This document shows positions 1 to 13,060 of a stretch of 64,000 bases of DNA, piece after piece. How positions within the stretch are numbered: position 1 is the first letter of the stretch; each line of letters opens with the position of its first letter. The position numbers and the translations under genes are program-made. The notes below the pieces were generated by a model. It ran no database searches. It saw only the letters and a program-made list of their open reading frames with translations, and was not told the origin of the DNA. Origin of the DNA: Dirofilaria immitis (lineage: Eukaryota; Nematoda; Chromadorea; Rhabditida; Onchocercidae); the NCBI GenBank assembly GCA_024305405.1, contig JAKNDB010000015.1, forward strand, positions 684,087 to 748,086, in the 5' to 3' direction.

Positions 1-370
1 TACTATTTCTATCAGGTATATATGTTAAAATTTGATTATTCAATGTGCCACAAATATATTTGCTCCTATTATTATCACTTATCATTTATTTAAATTTATC
101 CTAAAATATATTCCCATCCATAATTTGTCAATAATTAATATAAAATCATGCGATATTTTTTTAGATAAACATTAAACTTCAAATATTAGAGGAGTGTAAT
201 TGATTAATAAATAAGTTAAAATTATAAAAATACGAAATAATCTTTATGGAAAAATTTTGCAATCATTTGATTTTATAAAATATCATTTTCAAACCATTTC
301 ATTAATTTGATACTTAATGTTAATTATTTTTCTTCATTTAATATTACAAATTTGTATAATTCGCGTGTTG

Positions 371-562
371 ATAATTTAATGATAAAATTATTATTCATTA
401 TTATAAATTTGAGTTTAACGATAAAATTGTTACTGACTGTAAATTTGAATTTAATGATAGAATTGTTATTGACTGTAAATTTGAGTTTAATGATAAAATT
501 GTTATTCATTATTATAAATTTGAGTTTAATGATAAAATTGTTATTGATTATAAATTTGAAAT
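371..562. repeat. Degenerate tandem repeat, about 36 bp, five copies
   Basis: The unit contains 'aatgataaaattgttatt' followed by 'tataaatttgag' and recurs about five times with substitutions and small length changes. Because the unit length is close to a multiple of three, the array stays open in one frame and mimics a small membrane protein. Confidence 0.75.
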
Positions 563-1262
563 TTCGAAAAAAAAAAAGTTAGCAATAAATAATTTTTGAG
601 AGTCTTGTATGAGATCAATAAAGTATGATCAGCATTATTACAATATCATATGATAAAATTTATAAATATCATCATAATTTAGTAGAACATTCATGGATTA
701 ACTCATTCGAATTGATTATTTAATTTATTAAATTGACTAATTTGAATAAACTACAAAACGATGACAACAGGTATATTGTGGAAAATTATTAAATTTTAAA
801 AAATTTCAAAGTTTAATTATGCAAATTTTAAGGTTTAATTATACTCTTACAATCTCTTTCTTTTCGCCAAATTAATTTTTTTGATAAAAATGAACAAATT
901 CGCAAGATCGAGAATGAAATTAACTTATCATTGATGATAATTTGATATGTAATTACAAAAATTGTTATATATCTTCTCTGTTTTTTTTTCTACTGTTTCC
1001 AATGACTTCGCTATCGTATATTTGCATTTAAATTAGGTTGCAGTTTCAATATCAGAAAAATAAGTTGTTAAATTTAAAGCAAAGAAATACATTGAACTTT
1101 TGAATGAACATTGAAAAGTAAATTTTATTTTCTCAATTTAATTCCAATTTATCATTATCAAAAAATTTTATACACAATATGAGCTTAAATTTTTTCAATT
1201 AAATAAACATGGAATTTAAAAATTAATTCGAATTAATTAAACTTTGCAGATGTAAATTAATT

Positions 1263-1505
1263 TTTATTGCGATATTTAAATTAAACTAATTTTCTAATTT
1301 GCTAACAAATTTCGATCGATGCGAATTGATTAAATTTACTGATACAAATTATTTTTCATTACGATATTTAAATTAAGCTAATAATTTTTGTTGGCAAATC
1401 TTGATCGATCCGAATTGATCAAATTTAACTGATATGAATTATTTTGTCATTGCGATATTTAAATTAAACTAATTTTCCAATTTGCTAACAAATCTCGATC
1501 ATATT
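1263..1505. repeat. Degenerate tandem repeat, about 92 bp, about 2.7 copies
   Basis: The phrase 'gatatttaaatta' recurs near 1270, 1362 and 1455. Each time it is followed by 'gctaacaaat' or a close variant, and the first two copies continue into a 'gatcgat...gaattgat' stretch. The copies are noticeably diverged. Confidence 0.7.
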
Positions 1506-2343
1506 GATTTGTCGTTACTTTTCAAAAGTATTCTTGCAATACCATTCTTATTTGCCATAAATGCTTGATGTAATATATAAAGCAACAACCAATTGATCAT
1601 AATAGCTATTGAAATTAATATCAATATCTAGAAGTAAATGATATTTTAAGTACTAATTTTAAGTACTACTAGTTTTATCATTCTTTTGATTGTTATCATC
1701 TTACTGAGCAAATGATATTTTAGGTACTACTAATTTTATCACTCTTTTAATCATTATTCTTTTAGCGATAATTCAAGTGGATGTTAGCAATTTGATAAAT
1801 TGAAATGCAAAATATCTATTCATTTTATTTATCACTTATCATTTTGCTTCGCTTATTGTATTTTAGACTGATAAACTTAACAATGCAAGGAATTGTACAA
1901 TATGATAACGGTTATTACATTAGATAAATAAAAGAATATTTATATTTTAAAAATCAAACTCGTATTTCGGCAAATGGTAGAGTTGGTGCTTGTTGTAGTA
2001 AACTATTTCGACGCCATAAATTAGGCCATTCATAAATGATCGATATTATAATCCAAAATAACGAACTAAGTGCTAAAAATTTTATTAGCTTAATATTGTA
2101 AATGTAATATTTTCAAAATTTTTCTTCTGACAATATATTTAAAATGTATGATAAATTTATTATTTCGATAAATAATATATCGTATATAATATTATTTCAG
2201 ATAATTTCATTAATTTTTATATAAGTTTTCAATTCTTTTCATCTAATTTCATTAAAATAGAAAATAGAATTTAAGTGGATAATAAAAAGGAATACCTCAA
2301 ATTTTAAATAATATTTCAAATCTAATTTATTTAGCAGTAGTAT

Positions 2344-3501
2344 TCAGTTACCGGCGATATTCAATACTGGAAATGCTATATTATTTGGTGTTATAGTAGT
2401 AGGCGATCGAAGATGTAATATTAACCAGGTATGCCAACTATTGATTAGTAATGCCAATATTGTTTCAAATAAGCCTGTGATAATCTGAAATTTTATTAAA
2501 TTATTTTATGAAATTTAAAAAAAAAAATGATTAATAGAATTTTTTTTTTTGAAATTCAAGTTTTATCACAAAATGATTTTAATTTCTTCGTACAATCAAG
2601 TTTCCTGGTATTAGGAATTAACATTTATAGTCTTAACTATATGATTATAGTTTTAAATTATATGATTAAGATCTTTTAAATCATCTTGATGACCCATTAT
2701 CACTAATGAATATTTCAAATTATCCATTACTCAGATATGTAATGATCTTTTAAATTTCATCTTGATAATCCGTTCTCACTCACGTATATTAGATGTCCTT
2801 ATTCATCTTGATGATCCACTTTCCCTCACGTGTGATATGATCCTTCAGGTTTTATCTTGATGATCCATTCTGACTCACGCAAATTAGATCTTTTAAGTTT
2901 CATCTTGATAATCCATTCTCACTCACGTATGTTATCAGTAATGTTATCACATGAATCGTACCTGATTTCGAAACGGAAAATTTAATGTGCGAAGATTATT
3001 TGCATAAAAACTACTACCCAACAATGTTTCCAATCGCATTCCTATGCATGTTTCTAGCGATCTATGTATCCGATGCCTAAATTTCCAATTTAAAATATTA
3101 TTTCAAAAAAATTTCATCTGATTCATTCCTATTTTAAGCTTTGATATTTTCGATTGATGAAATAAATTAGTGATATGATAACGATAACTTCGATATTATT
3201 ATCATAAGAATGATTTAAAAAAAAAGATCTATATTATCAAATTTGATATTATTATTCTTCTACGATTTTATATCGCATAGATTAATTTCGTATCAAAATA
3301 ATTGCTTGCAGTCGTTGATTGGTTAATCCAAATTGTAGCATAATTCGTTCATCAAATTCAGTATATGTTTCATTAGCATATTCAAAAATTTCCGTCCAAC
3401 ATATCGATGCTGGATTTAATAAATCATAAAGAATCCATGTGATGATCATTTCATTCATGATCAATAATACTAATGCTCCATCGATCATACAGTAATGAGT
3501 T
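2344..3501 (-). CDS. Exon-like pieces of an unrecognised membrane-protein gene
   Basis: Reading on the minus strand, three segments look like real exons. 3501-3282 follows a TTATAG acceptor and encodes a hydrophobic stretch (ALVLLIMNEMIITWILYDLL) and an extracellular-looking segment with one Cys and a possible N-glycosylation site (NET). 3076-2962 follows TTTAG, encodes 38 residues and ends CAG|GTACG. 2484-2344 follows TTTCAG and is joined in phase 0; it encodes a second hydrophobic segment (IITGLFETILALLINSWHTW), a polar tail and a TGA stop. The last two exons join cleanly. The first runs into TAA at 3282 without an obvious GT donor, so the model is incomplete, uses a weak site or is broken. 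I do not recognise the family. A small multi-pass (LAPTM/tetraspan-like) protein is possible. Confidence 0.4.
2665..2938. repeat. Degenerate tandem repeat, about 55-60 bp, inside a probable intron
   Basis: The phrases 'catcttgatgatcca' and 'tctcactcacgtat' recur about five times with variation. The array lies between the exon-like segments at 2344-2484 and 2962-3076, so it is probably intronic on the minus strand. Confidence 0.6.
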
Positions 3502-3509
3502 CTATAATT

Positions 3510-5046
3510 TGCATCAAATTATTTTTCAACTGATATAATTCGATTATTAAATCTGTTCATTTTTATTTCGAAATATTTAAATATAACTTTTTCCGAAAAA
3601 AGAATAAGTTTCAATAATCATTTTTAATTTCAAATCTTAAAATTTACAAGCTACTCTTGATATTTGAACATTTTACTCATTCAAACGATTGAATAGCTTA
3701 CTTTGACTGACCGATTATCATTTGATAAAACATTGAATAATAAAACTTGAGAAAATTAAAGGTGAAAATTGAGTGAAATATTTAAAATTTGCATTTTGGT
3801 TTGAAAAAAAAAGAGAAAAACGAATTTTAAATTTGTTATAAAATTTTTAAAAATTGATTGAATGCACAGTTAAAATAAATAATTTTTTTGCTAATTTCCA
3901 ATTTCACAAATCAATTTTAAATTTTCAATTTTAATTCAAAAATATTAATTTAGTATTATAATATCGAAATCTTAATAATACCAATAAAAACGTTCCACTG
4001 AAAATCCAATTGTGACCCGATTAATGCATTTTCATTTCAAGGTCATATGAACCTATTCTTTTAATTTGCTCAATAATTTATTTTCGAGGAAAAAATTTTT
4101 TGTATAATTTTAAATTACATATCACAATCAATAATGATTCAAAAATATATAATAATCAGTTGAACTTTGTCATTATCATATTGAAAGAGATAATTATAAT
4201 TATCAATTACATTCAGCAAACTTTAGAGATTGATTCTGAAGCAATCGATCAAATTCAAATTAAACTTCAAAAAATGTAAATGAAATTCATCTTTCAATGT
4301 TAGTGACGAGGATAAAAAAAGAGGAAAGAACATTATCAAAAGGTATACAAATATACAGGTAATTTATTAAGCAAAAATAACAGCATATCAACTAGTTGCA
4401 ACCAGGTATTGTTAGTTGAATGATAACATATTATCAGTGAGATGACAAGCATAACAATCAAAAATATTTGTTGTCTATTATGAAATTAAAGTTACTATTA
4501 AAAAAATTGTCTTCCTTATATACGCTTTTCTCGGAATTTCAAAACTCAAAATTAGAATTGCAGGATAGGAAAAATATCTGAATTATCTATTTGTAAACTT
4601 AGCATTCATCGATTTTTTCCGTAATATCAAACTATGAAATTGATATTATTTTGAGAAATCACAATTAAATTAGAGATACAAAAGCATTTTTCAGGAGAAA
4701 ATGATAACATGATAGTTTAGCAATTCATCATTTTCAAAAATTTTTCATCCTTTGATTTTCAGATTTCTTAATAACAAAAAGGTTTTTTTAAAAAATGCTT
4801 GTTTTTTCTTCTCCTCAAATTGATATATAAATGTACAAATAAATTCATTAATATATTTTCTTTTTATTTAAAAAAACTATACGAGAAAGTTTTATTTAGT
4901 TTTTCTCTTTCTGAAAACTTTTATTTTTTATTTTATAAATATATCAAAGGTAATGAAATAAATGAGCCAAGGATCATGCCAGACAAAATGAAATGAGCCA
5001 AGGCAATTAAATAATTTTAATTGTTGTAATACTTCTAATGCATTTT
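3510..5046. other. AT-rich stretch without a supported gene
   Basis: Nothing here reads as a confident exon. A minus-strand open frame at about 4930-5059 (start MKNALEVLQQ) is open for 42 codons but has no splice context. A 13-bp phrase 'aaatgagccaagg' occurs twice at 4960-5000. If the exon pieces either side belong to one gene, this is its intron. Confidence 0.4.
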
Positions 5047-5321
5047 TCATGTTTTGATTTCTAATAGCATTGTTTCAAGCGGTCCAAAGCAACAGGTTTT
5101 CCGAGAATCAATACGGTACAACTTTTTTCGCAACACTAATTCGGTATTCCGGTAATTGACCATCCGTTAAAACCTGAAGAAATATTATTATTATTGGTAT
5201 TATTGCAACATCATGTATGAATCTAATTATGCTTTGTTGTTATTTTGAATTAATAATGTTTACATGAAAAGCTTACATCCCGTTTAGTAATCAAATAAGA
5301 GCTATCTTCTTCGGTAAGCAT
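5047..5321 (-). CDS. Small two-exon coding unit with two plausible reading frames in exon 2
   Basis: On the minus strand, exon 1 (5321-5277) starts with ATG and reads MLTEEDSSYLITKRD, then a GTAAGC donor. Exon 2 starts at 5173 after TTCAG in phase 0 and reads VLTDGQLPEYRISVAKK before stopping at TGA (5108-5110). Past an A6 run (Ts at 5123-5128 on the plus strand) the next frame becomes protein-like, IDSRKTCCFGPLETMLLEIK, and stops at 5047. One base fewer in the run would fuse the two. It could be the amino end of the membrane-protein gene at 2344-3501, because a cytosolic Cys-Cys segment before a first membrane helix is common. No donor links them, so this is inference. The family is not recognised. 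Confidence 0.35.
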
Positions 5322-5729
5322 TTCTAACGTGGATCAATACTTTGGGATCAAAAGTCATCATTCGATGTATGTAGTAACTCATTATAATAGCAAATTCGAT
5401 CGAACAGAAAATATTCCTATCCAAAAATATTCTTGTAAACAAAAAGTATTTCACTATTGAATATTAAAATTAAACATACTCAAATAATGAAAATAAAAAT
5501 GAATAAGTTCCAAAGGATCATTCGATTACCTAATTTAATTTTTTAAATAAAATAAACTTAGTTAAAATCAGATATTTATGCAAAAAAAAAATGCTTAAAT
5601 TATCAAGATGTGATGAAGGAAATGTATAACTACTATGTTTCTCTTACAAATTTTCTAAAAAAATTTTGATTTATGCTAATTAATTAGATATTTCATCTCT
5701 TTTATTAATTAGCTATTATTGAAGTTTTA

Positions 5730-6845
5730 ATCTAATTCAATACTCTATAATTTCATCATAATCTAATTCAATACACTATAATTTCATCATAATCTAATTC
5801 AATACACTATAATTTCATCATAATCTAATTCAATACACTATAATTTCATCATAATCTAATTCAATACACTATAATTTCATCATAATCTAATTCAATACAC
5901 TATAATTTCATCATAATCTTATTCAATACACTATAATTTCATCATAATCTTATTCAATACACTATAATTTCATCATAATCTAATTCAATACTCTATAATT
6001 TCATCATAATCTAATTCAATACACTATAATTTCATCATAATCTAATTCAATACACTATAATTTCATCATAATCTAATTCAATACACTATAATTTCATCAT
6101 AATCTAATTCAATACACTATAATTTCATCATAATCTAATTCAATACACTATAATTTCATCATAATCTAATTCAATACACTATAATTTCATCATAATCTAA
6201 TTCAATACACTATAATTTCATCATAATCTAATTCAATACACTATAATTTCATCATAATCTAATTCAATACTCTATAATTTCATCATAATCTAATTCAATA
6301 CACTATAATTTCATCATAATCTAATTCAATACACTATAATTTCATCATAATCTAATTCAATACACTATAATTTCATCATAATCTAATTCAATACACTATA
6401 ATTTCATCATAATCTAATTCAATACACTATAATTTCATCATAATCTAATTCAATACACTATAATTTCATCATAATCTAATTCAATACACTATAATTTCAT
6501 CATAATCTAATTCAATACACTATAATTTCATCATAATCTTATTCAATACACTATAATTTCATCATAATCTTATTCAATACACTATAATTTCATCATAATC
6601 TTATTCAATACACTATAATTTCATCATAATCTAATTCAATACACTATAATTTCATCATAATCTAATTCAATACTCTATAATTTCATCATAATCTAATTCA
6701 ATACACTATAATTTCATCATAATCTAATTCAATACACTATAATTTCATCATAATCTTATTCAATACACTATAATTTCATCATAATCTAATTCAACACACT
6801 ATAATTTCATCATAATCTAATTCAATAGATTATAATTTCATCATT
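5730..6845. repeat. 31-bp satellite array, 36 tandem copies
   Basis: The unit begins 'atctaattcaatacactata' and continues 'atttcatcata' (31 bp). It repeats head to tail without gaps from 5730 to 6845, so 36 units fit exactly. Two point variants mark subsets: 'tactct' for 'tacact' in units 1, 9, 18 and 31, and 'atctta' for 'atctaa' in units 7, 8, 27, 28, 29 and 34. Units 35 and 36 are degenerate. There are no spacers, so this is a satellite and not a CRISPR array. Confidence 0.97.
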
Positions 6846-7009
6846 TTAAGGAATTTATTCGATTACTAAAACGATGAATGAAAGTTTATTTTACATTTCG
6901 AATAAGCTAATTTATGAGTACTATTGATTAATAAAATATTACTCAATTTTATAAATTTTAAAAATTTATCTCGAAACAAACTGCTTATTTATTTTTCCTT
7001 AAAGAATCA

Positions 7010-7140
7010 GTATTCTGTCTGATCGTGACAAATTGTCGATTTCCTTCTGGTCATGACAAGTTGTCGACGTCGACGATTTCTTTCTGATCAATTATCGATG
7101 AAAAATTGTCGAATTTCTTTCTGATCGTGACAAACTTGAC
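7010..7140. repeat. Short degenerate repeat of a 'tttctgatcgtgacaaattg' phrase
   Basis: Four or so variants of 'ttctgatcgtgacaaattgtcga' occur in 130 bp, just beyond the 3' end of the membrane-protein exons at 7378-7606. A related phrase, 'ctaatcgtgacaaaaattg', lies at the matching place beside the paralogue near 48085, so these sequences may be part of the duplicated unit. Confidence 0.55.
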
Positions 7141-7377
7141 GCGAGTGACTCTTTATCCTCATATTATTTCCCTCAATTTCTTGCTTCTTGCATTTGAGAT
7201 AAACCTCAAACTTGGGTAGTTTTATTACGGTAACATGATAGATGCATCAAAGAACGCAGTGATTAAAATTAATCATACAATTTTAAGTATATCATTTAAG
7301 ACAAGTTTAATGATGATAACATAATTCAAGAAAAAAAAAAATAAGATTAAAAGAAGACGCCCGCCTTGTTGAATAAA

Positions 7378-7606
7378 TCAGCCGCATCGATGGACATCTT
7401 GAATAACGTTTTGATGATCAGAATCCTCTTCTTTCGTGGGTGGAGGATCATGGTACAATTGTGGCTGCAAGGAATAGATCCTTTATTAGCATGTGGGAAC
7501 TATTACTCATAAACATTAGCTTACATCGTACAGTAAAATACACATGTATAATATATACCAATTCGTGTGAAATCCAACACAATGGGAAGCATTGAATTTC
7601 TGATTT
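7378..7606 (-). CDS. Last two exons of an unrecognised small membrane protein (copy 1)
   Basis: Minus-strand exon 7606-7525 follows a CTAG acceptor and encodes 27 residues ending in a hydrophobic segment (WYILYMCILLYD), then a GTAAGC donor. Exon 7464-7378 follows TTGCAG in phase 0 and encodes a polar, acidic tail (start PQLYHDPPPTKEEDSD) and TGA. A membrane helix followed by a short cytoplasmic tail is the simplest reading. The same layout recurs at 48393-48610 with related residues (ILY...LYRDP), which supports this frame. I could not identify upstream exons, so the gene is partial. It could belong to the same loose family as the gene at 2344-3501, but that is a guess. Confidence 0.45.
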
Positions 7607-7609
7607 CTA

Positions 7610-10600
7610 GTTTTTCTCGTAATTTCAGCGACACTTCGGGTCATTTGATTTTCTTGGATCAATTTTTCAATTTTGTAATATCAATGATAGGAAAAGTTTT
7701 CCAGTTTTCTAGTAATCTATGATATATTCTTCGGATCGTTTTATTCATTGGGTCGTGTCAATTTTTCAAATTTGTAGTATCTATAATCACAAATAGATTC
7801 GACAGTATTTATCACTTACATTTGAATGATAACTATTTGAAGAAAATAACTTATTCGTTGTGATATTCTTTTTTTTGTGTATTATCAATGGAATGAATCG
7901 AGATTTGAAACATTATCTCATAGTCAAATGTACAAACACTCGTCAAATAACGATACAATATTTCGCTACATAATCTTTTCGTTTGCAATACATTCCATTA
8001 ATTATCATTATTTGCATAAATATTGCTAGTAATATAGTTCGATGAAATATCATAAATATATTAATTTAAAATTTAGTCGTATAACATTTTTAGAAAGTCG
8101 ACAATAGGATTAATGAGTAAAATGAATTGAAATATAGAATGGAATAGAAATTAAAAGTGAATTAATTACTTTTCTACTAGAAACTTTAGTGTTTTAAGAT
8201 AAATGAAGCAATTTAAAAATATATGGAAATTGTATTCCTCTTCTTTTTTTTTTTTTTTTAAATTATTCGTTTAAAACTATTAATTTTTATTAAAGCCGAT
8301 AAATGAAATTGAAAATTTTATAAATGCATTAGTTGATAAATTTTCCAAGCATATCTTTATTATCATTTAATAATTATATTTGTTTGTATATACATAAACA
8401 TTCACTGATAATATGCAGAGATAATTGCTAATAATAAGCAAAGATAAACAAATAATTTGGTAAGCTTAAATAGAGAAAATGAAAAATATTTTGGCCAAAT
8501 TATTATTTGGCTTTCGGGATTTAGAACAATCTTCCAAATCTTTTTACTTAAATGAAAATAGAACCAATTAATAAAATGTAATGAATTTAATAAAAAATAA
8601 TTGAAGAAGAAGTGAACAAAATAAAGTTACATTTATAATACATTATAATAAACAGTTGTATTAGAAAGACTTTAAAAACTTTTTAATTATATCGAAATTT
8701 GCCACTGAATTAGATCATATCATTTTTAATCCAATGATAATATAAAAACTGGCTATTGCGTTATCCTTGATATGATATTGGAAAAAATCACACTATTCGG
8801 AATCATTTTTAATTCATTGATAATATAGCTACTACGTTATCATTGATACGATATTGATTTGCGGAAATCTTTAAGAAATTCTGCTATATCAATCATCAAG
8901 TAGAATACAATACAGCATATTGCTTGATGATGCATCGAATTTAAGGAATCATCAATCAGTGATCATCTCGTAACGCAACATATTTCATAATGCCATTTCG
9001 AACTTAAAAAATCATCGGTAATCATCTCATATCGTGATCATTCTCGTATTGTGATCAAATATCCACGTCTGATTTTATATCAGATAAAAACTGTGCTATC
9101 TAATGTATTATATCACTTTTTTTTTTTTAATTTCATAAAAAAATTCATGCAGATTTAATGCTTGAAATCATGTTGTAATGATAGTAGATCTTTTAAAAAT
9201 TATTTTTCATTTCCTTAATTTATCATATCTGTAAAATAATTTAACAGTTATCAGATAATCATGTATAATAAGAAGTATAATGGAATAAGTAGAATATATG
9301 AATACATGGATACATTTTGATGATTTTTACTTTGGATTTTAGCATTGAAAAAAATAATTCTTATCGTAGTTTTAGAATAAACAAGGCCGTTAACATATCC
9401 CCAAGATATTATGTATCGTCGATTTTTAAATATCAAAAAAGAAGGCGGTAAGGCACAAAGACATTTATATATATATATATATATAATTATCATCTATATT
9501 TTAAACGATCATTCTTTCGTTTTGTCTTTTTCTTCTTCTTCTTCTTCAAAAAAAAAAAAAAATTACTAATCATTTTCTACCTATCTGATATATCTCTTAA
9601 ATTTAAAAGACAAGTTAAATTATGGGATAGATTCTCGACAATATCTAATATTTACAAATTTGCCTCTAATCAAATTTTTATCAAATACGATATATATATA
9701 TATATATGAAGATAATTGAAAAGTAGAAAAGGAAAAATGATATAATGAAATTTTTACAAATGAATTTGCTACTATTCGACGTTTAGATAAAAAAAAAAAA
9801 ATTTCAATTTAATCGAATTATTATGCCTTGAAATAATTTCAAATAATGTGATATTTTCTGTTAAAAAATATAATTGATTATCAATGTAATAATCTAAATG
9901 ATTGATCACTTGTAATAATTGAAGTATCGTTAAGTTCATTAATCATTTAAGTTAACATTAGATAATTTTCAGGTATAATTTTTTATTATAAAAGTATGTC
10001 ACTTAAATTAATGAAAATAGATGTCAATTTGTAACAAAAAGTTTGAACTAAAATAAGATAATATCAATTTGATCATGTTCTATAAAAATAGGATGAGCTC
10101 ATTTTATCATAATTCCTTTCCATAATATTCCTTTATCATTTTATCATTTCAGTTATCCGTTTACCAATTGGTAGATTTAACATTTAAATGATTTCAAGTT
10201 CAATTCTGATTCCATAACTTATCCGCAAATTTGCCAATATATTGCTTTATCCGCCTAAAATAAGAAATTTAGTCACAGATAGGTCTTACCTCCAATACTA
10301 TAATGATTTGAAACTTTCCTATTCGATTGATAATTTGAATATTTCACTTATCTGTTTGAAAAGTACACTTCCAACGTGTATAATTAATGTTGCACAATAA
10401 AAATTGCATTTTCACGTCATTTTTGCACGAAAGTTTTGCGTAATTTTAAGTGTTTATTCTGAAAAAATTATTATCAGTTAAGAGATATCAATCGATATAA
10501 TGACTATCAAATAAAAGCAACATTGTTCAATTATTGCCATAATTCAGATTGCATCACTAACTGTCATATCAGTCTGTTAATAGCAAATAAACTTAATGAT

Positions 10601-11948
10601 AAGAATATAGTTGTTGAATAATTTTTTCGAAAACCAAAATAATTATTAGTTTTTTCAATTTGCTTCGTTATTTCATCGAATATATTGCTTTTCATTAAGT
10701 ATTATATTAGCTTAAGATCATGCTAGTTATGCTGGAATAGGTTCAATTTGAATTTGAATTTGAAAAAATTCAGAAAACTGGAATATTAAATTCTTTAATT
10801 TTCGTAACAACGAACATCCTTCATGAAATATCATTTTAGATATGGCCCAATTTATGATATGAATTTTTATCAGTTATCATAACTTTTAAATCTTTGTTTG
10901 TTTGCTTAATATTTTTGAAGTTTAATCCGAAAAATGCATCAATCGAAAATCGATTTTTGTTATCATTTAAATATCATTAATCATAAATATATAACGAAAA
11001 GAAAGAAAATGTTTCATGAAAAGACATCTGAATTAATCAGCTAAACTTTCTAATCTTATCTACCGCTTTCTCAAACAGAGCAAAATCTCTTAATTTAAAT
11101 TTTTAGCAAAATAAAGGAAGTAAATTATTTATGCTAAATTAATTCAAATTTTTACGACATATATATATATATATATATAGCCATGTGAAATTAACTTATT
11201 TTTTTAGATGCAAATGTAATATATTCATAGAATAAACTTAAAAATATTTGTTATTAATAAAAGTGGAATGTCATTATATGAATTGCTTTTTACAATTATT
11301 CAAAATATAATTTTTAATAAGATCATTAAGGCATGAAAAAATTAGCAAAATTCATATTTTTAGGTAAAGTTAACTTTTTTTGCTGATAAAAAAGATGAAT
11401 AAAATAATGGTAAAATAATTAAATTTCAAAAAAATAAAAAAATAAAATATAAGATTTGTTTGTGAATTTAACTGAGAAATATGAAAAAAATATTGGAAAT
11501 TTGTTGAATGATTCGTTATATTTTACTTATTTAAAAGCAAAAATCGTACAGTTTGTTTATTTATATTTATTACAATGATAATGCATTTGACGAATGTTTC
11601 ATTAAGAATTTTTATCATTGAAATATATACATTGTAGTATTGATATTTCTGCGAATTTCGCCGTATATTGACACTTTATTCATTTCTTTTCTCATCAAAA
11701 TTTTTCGCATTTTGGAATAAAATTTGCGAGAAAAATTTATTATTATTATTTTTGTATATTTCTTGAAACGAATTTGCAATTATGAAATAATCGTTGAGAG
11801 CAAAATATCTTTAAGCTGAAGAAAAATTATAATAAACAAAGATTATGCATTTATATTACATATCAGAGTTTATCAAATTCTGAAATATCTCGATGATTAT
11901 TGATAAAAAGAATTAGCAAAATTTGCTGTTAAGGCATTGAAAGATTTT

Positions 11949-11984
<36 letters not shown>

Positions 11985-13060
11985 AGAAGAGAAGAGAGAA
12001 AGAGAACAGAAAAATGACATTTTTGTTTTCATTTTTTTCCACATTTTTAGATACAATTTTTTTTTTCAATCCCTCCTCAATTGATAAGAATGGAGCATTG
12101 ATAAATATAGTATAAAGTTTTATTTATTTTTTTCATAAAATTTGAATTAATGCAAATTGCACTTCTCTCAAACAATCTATTAGATTTTTATTTTTGAAAA
12201 AGCAAAGATTAATTATTGATAAATAGAAAGATTTATCAAAAATAATTGATCGATGAGACTGAAACTGATAGTTCATTGGAGATTAAAGGATTAACATCTA
12301 AAAGTTTTTTTTTATGAAGTTAACATGTTCAAGTGCATCGAATTTTATGCTGGAAAAATTTGAAATGAGTAAAAAAATCAAAAGTACTATGCTAAAAATC
12401 AAAACCAACTGATTAATGAGACTGATAAAAAGAAGATGATAAAAATTAAACACATATATTCTTCATGTTACACAAAATGATTATGCTGATATCATTTGAT
12501 GATCAAGTAATTCATTGCTAATCTCAAACTTCATATTATTCAATTTTTGTTACATTTTATCTGCCTTCGATTTTTATTCAGGAAAATTTTTGAAATGTCG
12601 AAATAGCGAAATATTATCTTATCATAAATTTAATGAAATATATTAGAAGAAATATACGTCCTGAATATTTGAATTTTTGGAATGAACTAACAGGCTAATA
12701 TAACGGTGCAATTGCTTGAAAAATAAGCTTATTTCAGAAAAACATAATTATAATGGTAATCATTTTATGTGTGAAATCAAAATTTAGAATCATCTCCTAC
12801 GTTTTACTAATAAGTTTTCCAGAATTAAGGAATTCTACTTCTAGAATACGGAAAATAAATCAAAAGCTATTATAACTACTTGCATAAATAAGAATCAACT
12901 AAAAAATGGACTTCACTATATCAAAGTTTACTAATTAATTATGCAAGTGCTATCATCGATCTACCAAATAGGCAACAGAACGATTTAAATGTAAATTTTT
13001 GAAACTTTCAAATAACTTCAAACTTCACAACACCAACATTCATAGCTTACTTATCAACTG
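7610..13060. other. AT-rich intergenic stretch, no supported gene
   Basis: Nothing I can support as coding. There are (AT)n runs near 9465-9484, 9690-9707 and 11158-11180, a (GA)n run at 11952-11981 and two 60-75-bp near-copies at 8716-8790 and 8802-8866 around 'ttgataatata...gttatc'. Upstream exons of the membrane-protein gene ending at 7378 may lie in the first kilobase but were not resolved. Confidence 0.5.
11952..11981. repeat. (GA)n microsatellite
   Basis: About fifteen uninterrupted GA dinucleotides followed by a purine-rich degenerate tail to about 12005. Confidence 0.95.

Larger units (their letters stand above)
1..2343. other. AT-rich intergenic sequence with minisatellites
   Basis: I see no convincing coding exon here. 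The stretch contains two degenerate tandem arrays, listed separately, and otherwise simple AT-rich sequence. The open frames at 307-582 (plus) and 324-509 (minus) come only from the repeated low-complexity units and encode monotonous Ile/Leu/Asn strings. Confidence 0.6.

Noticed and set aside
307..582. 91-codon hydrophobic open frame
   Set aside because: Produced by five copies of a degenerate 36-bp repeat; no initiation or splice context.
831..850. 'ggtttaattat' as a possible spliced-leader RNA gene
   Set aside because: Only the first bases resemble the nematode SL1 sequence. The rest, the donor site and the Sm-site context are absent.
5730..6845. Regular array that might be taken for CRISPR
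   Set aside because: The 31-bp units abut with no unique spacers, the sequence is eukaryotic and no cas-like gene is present.
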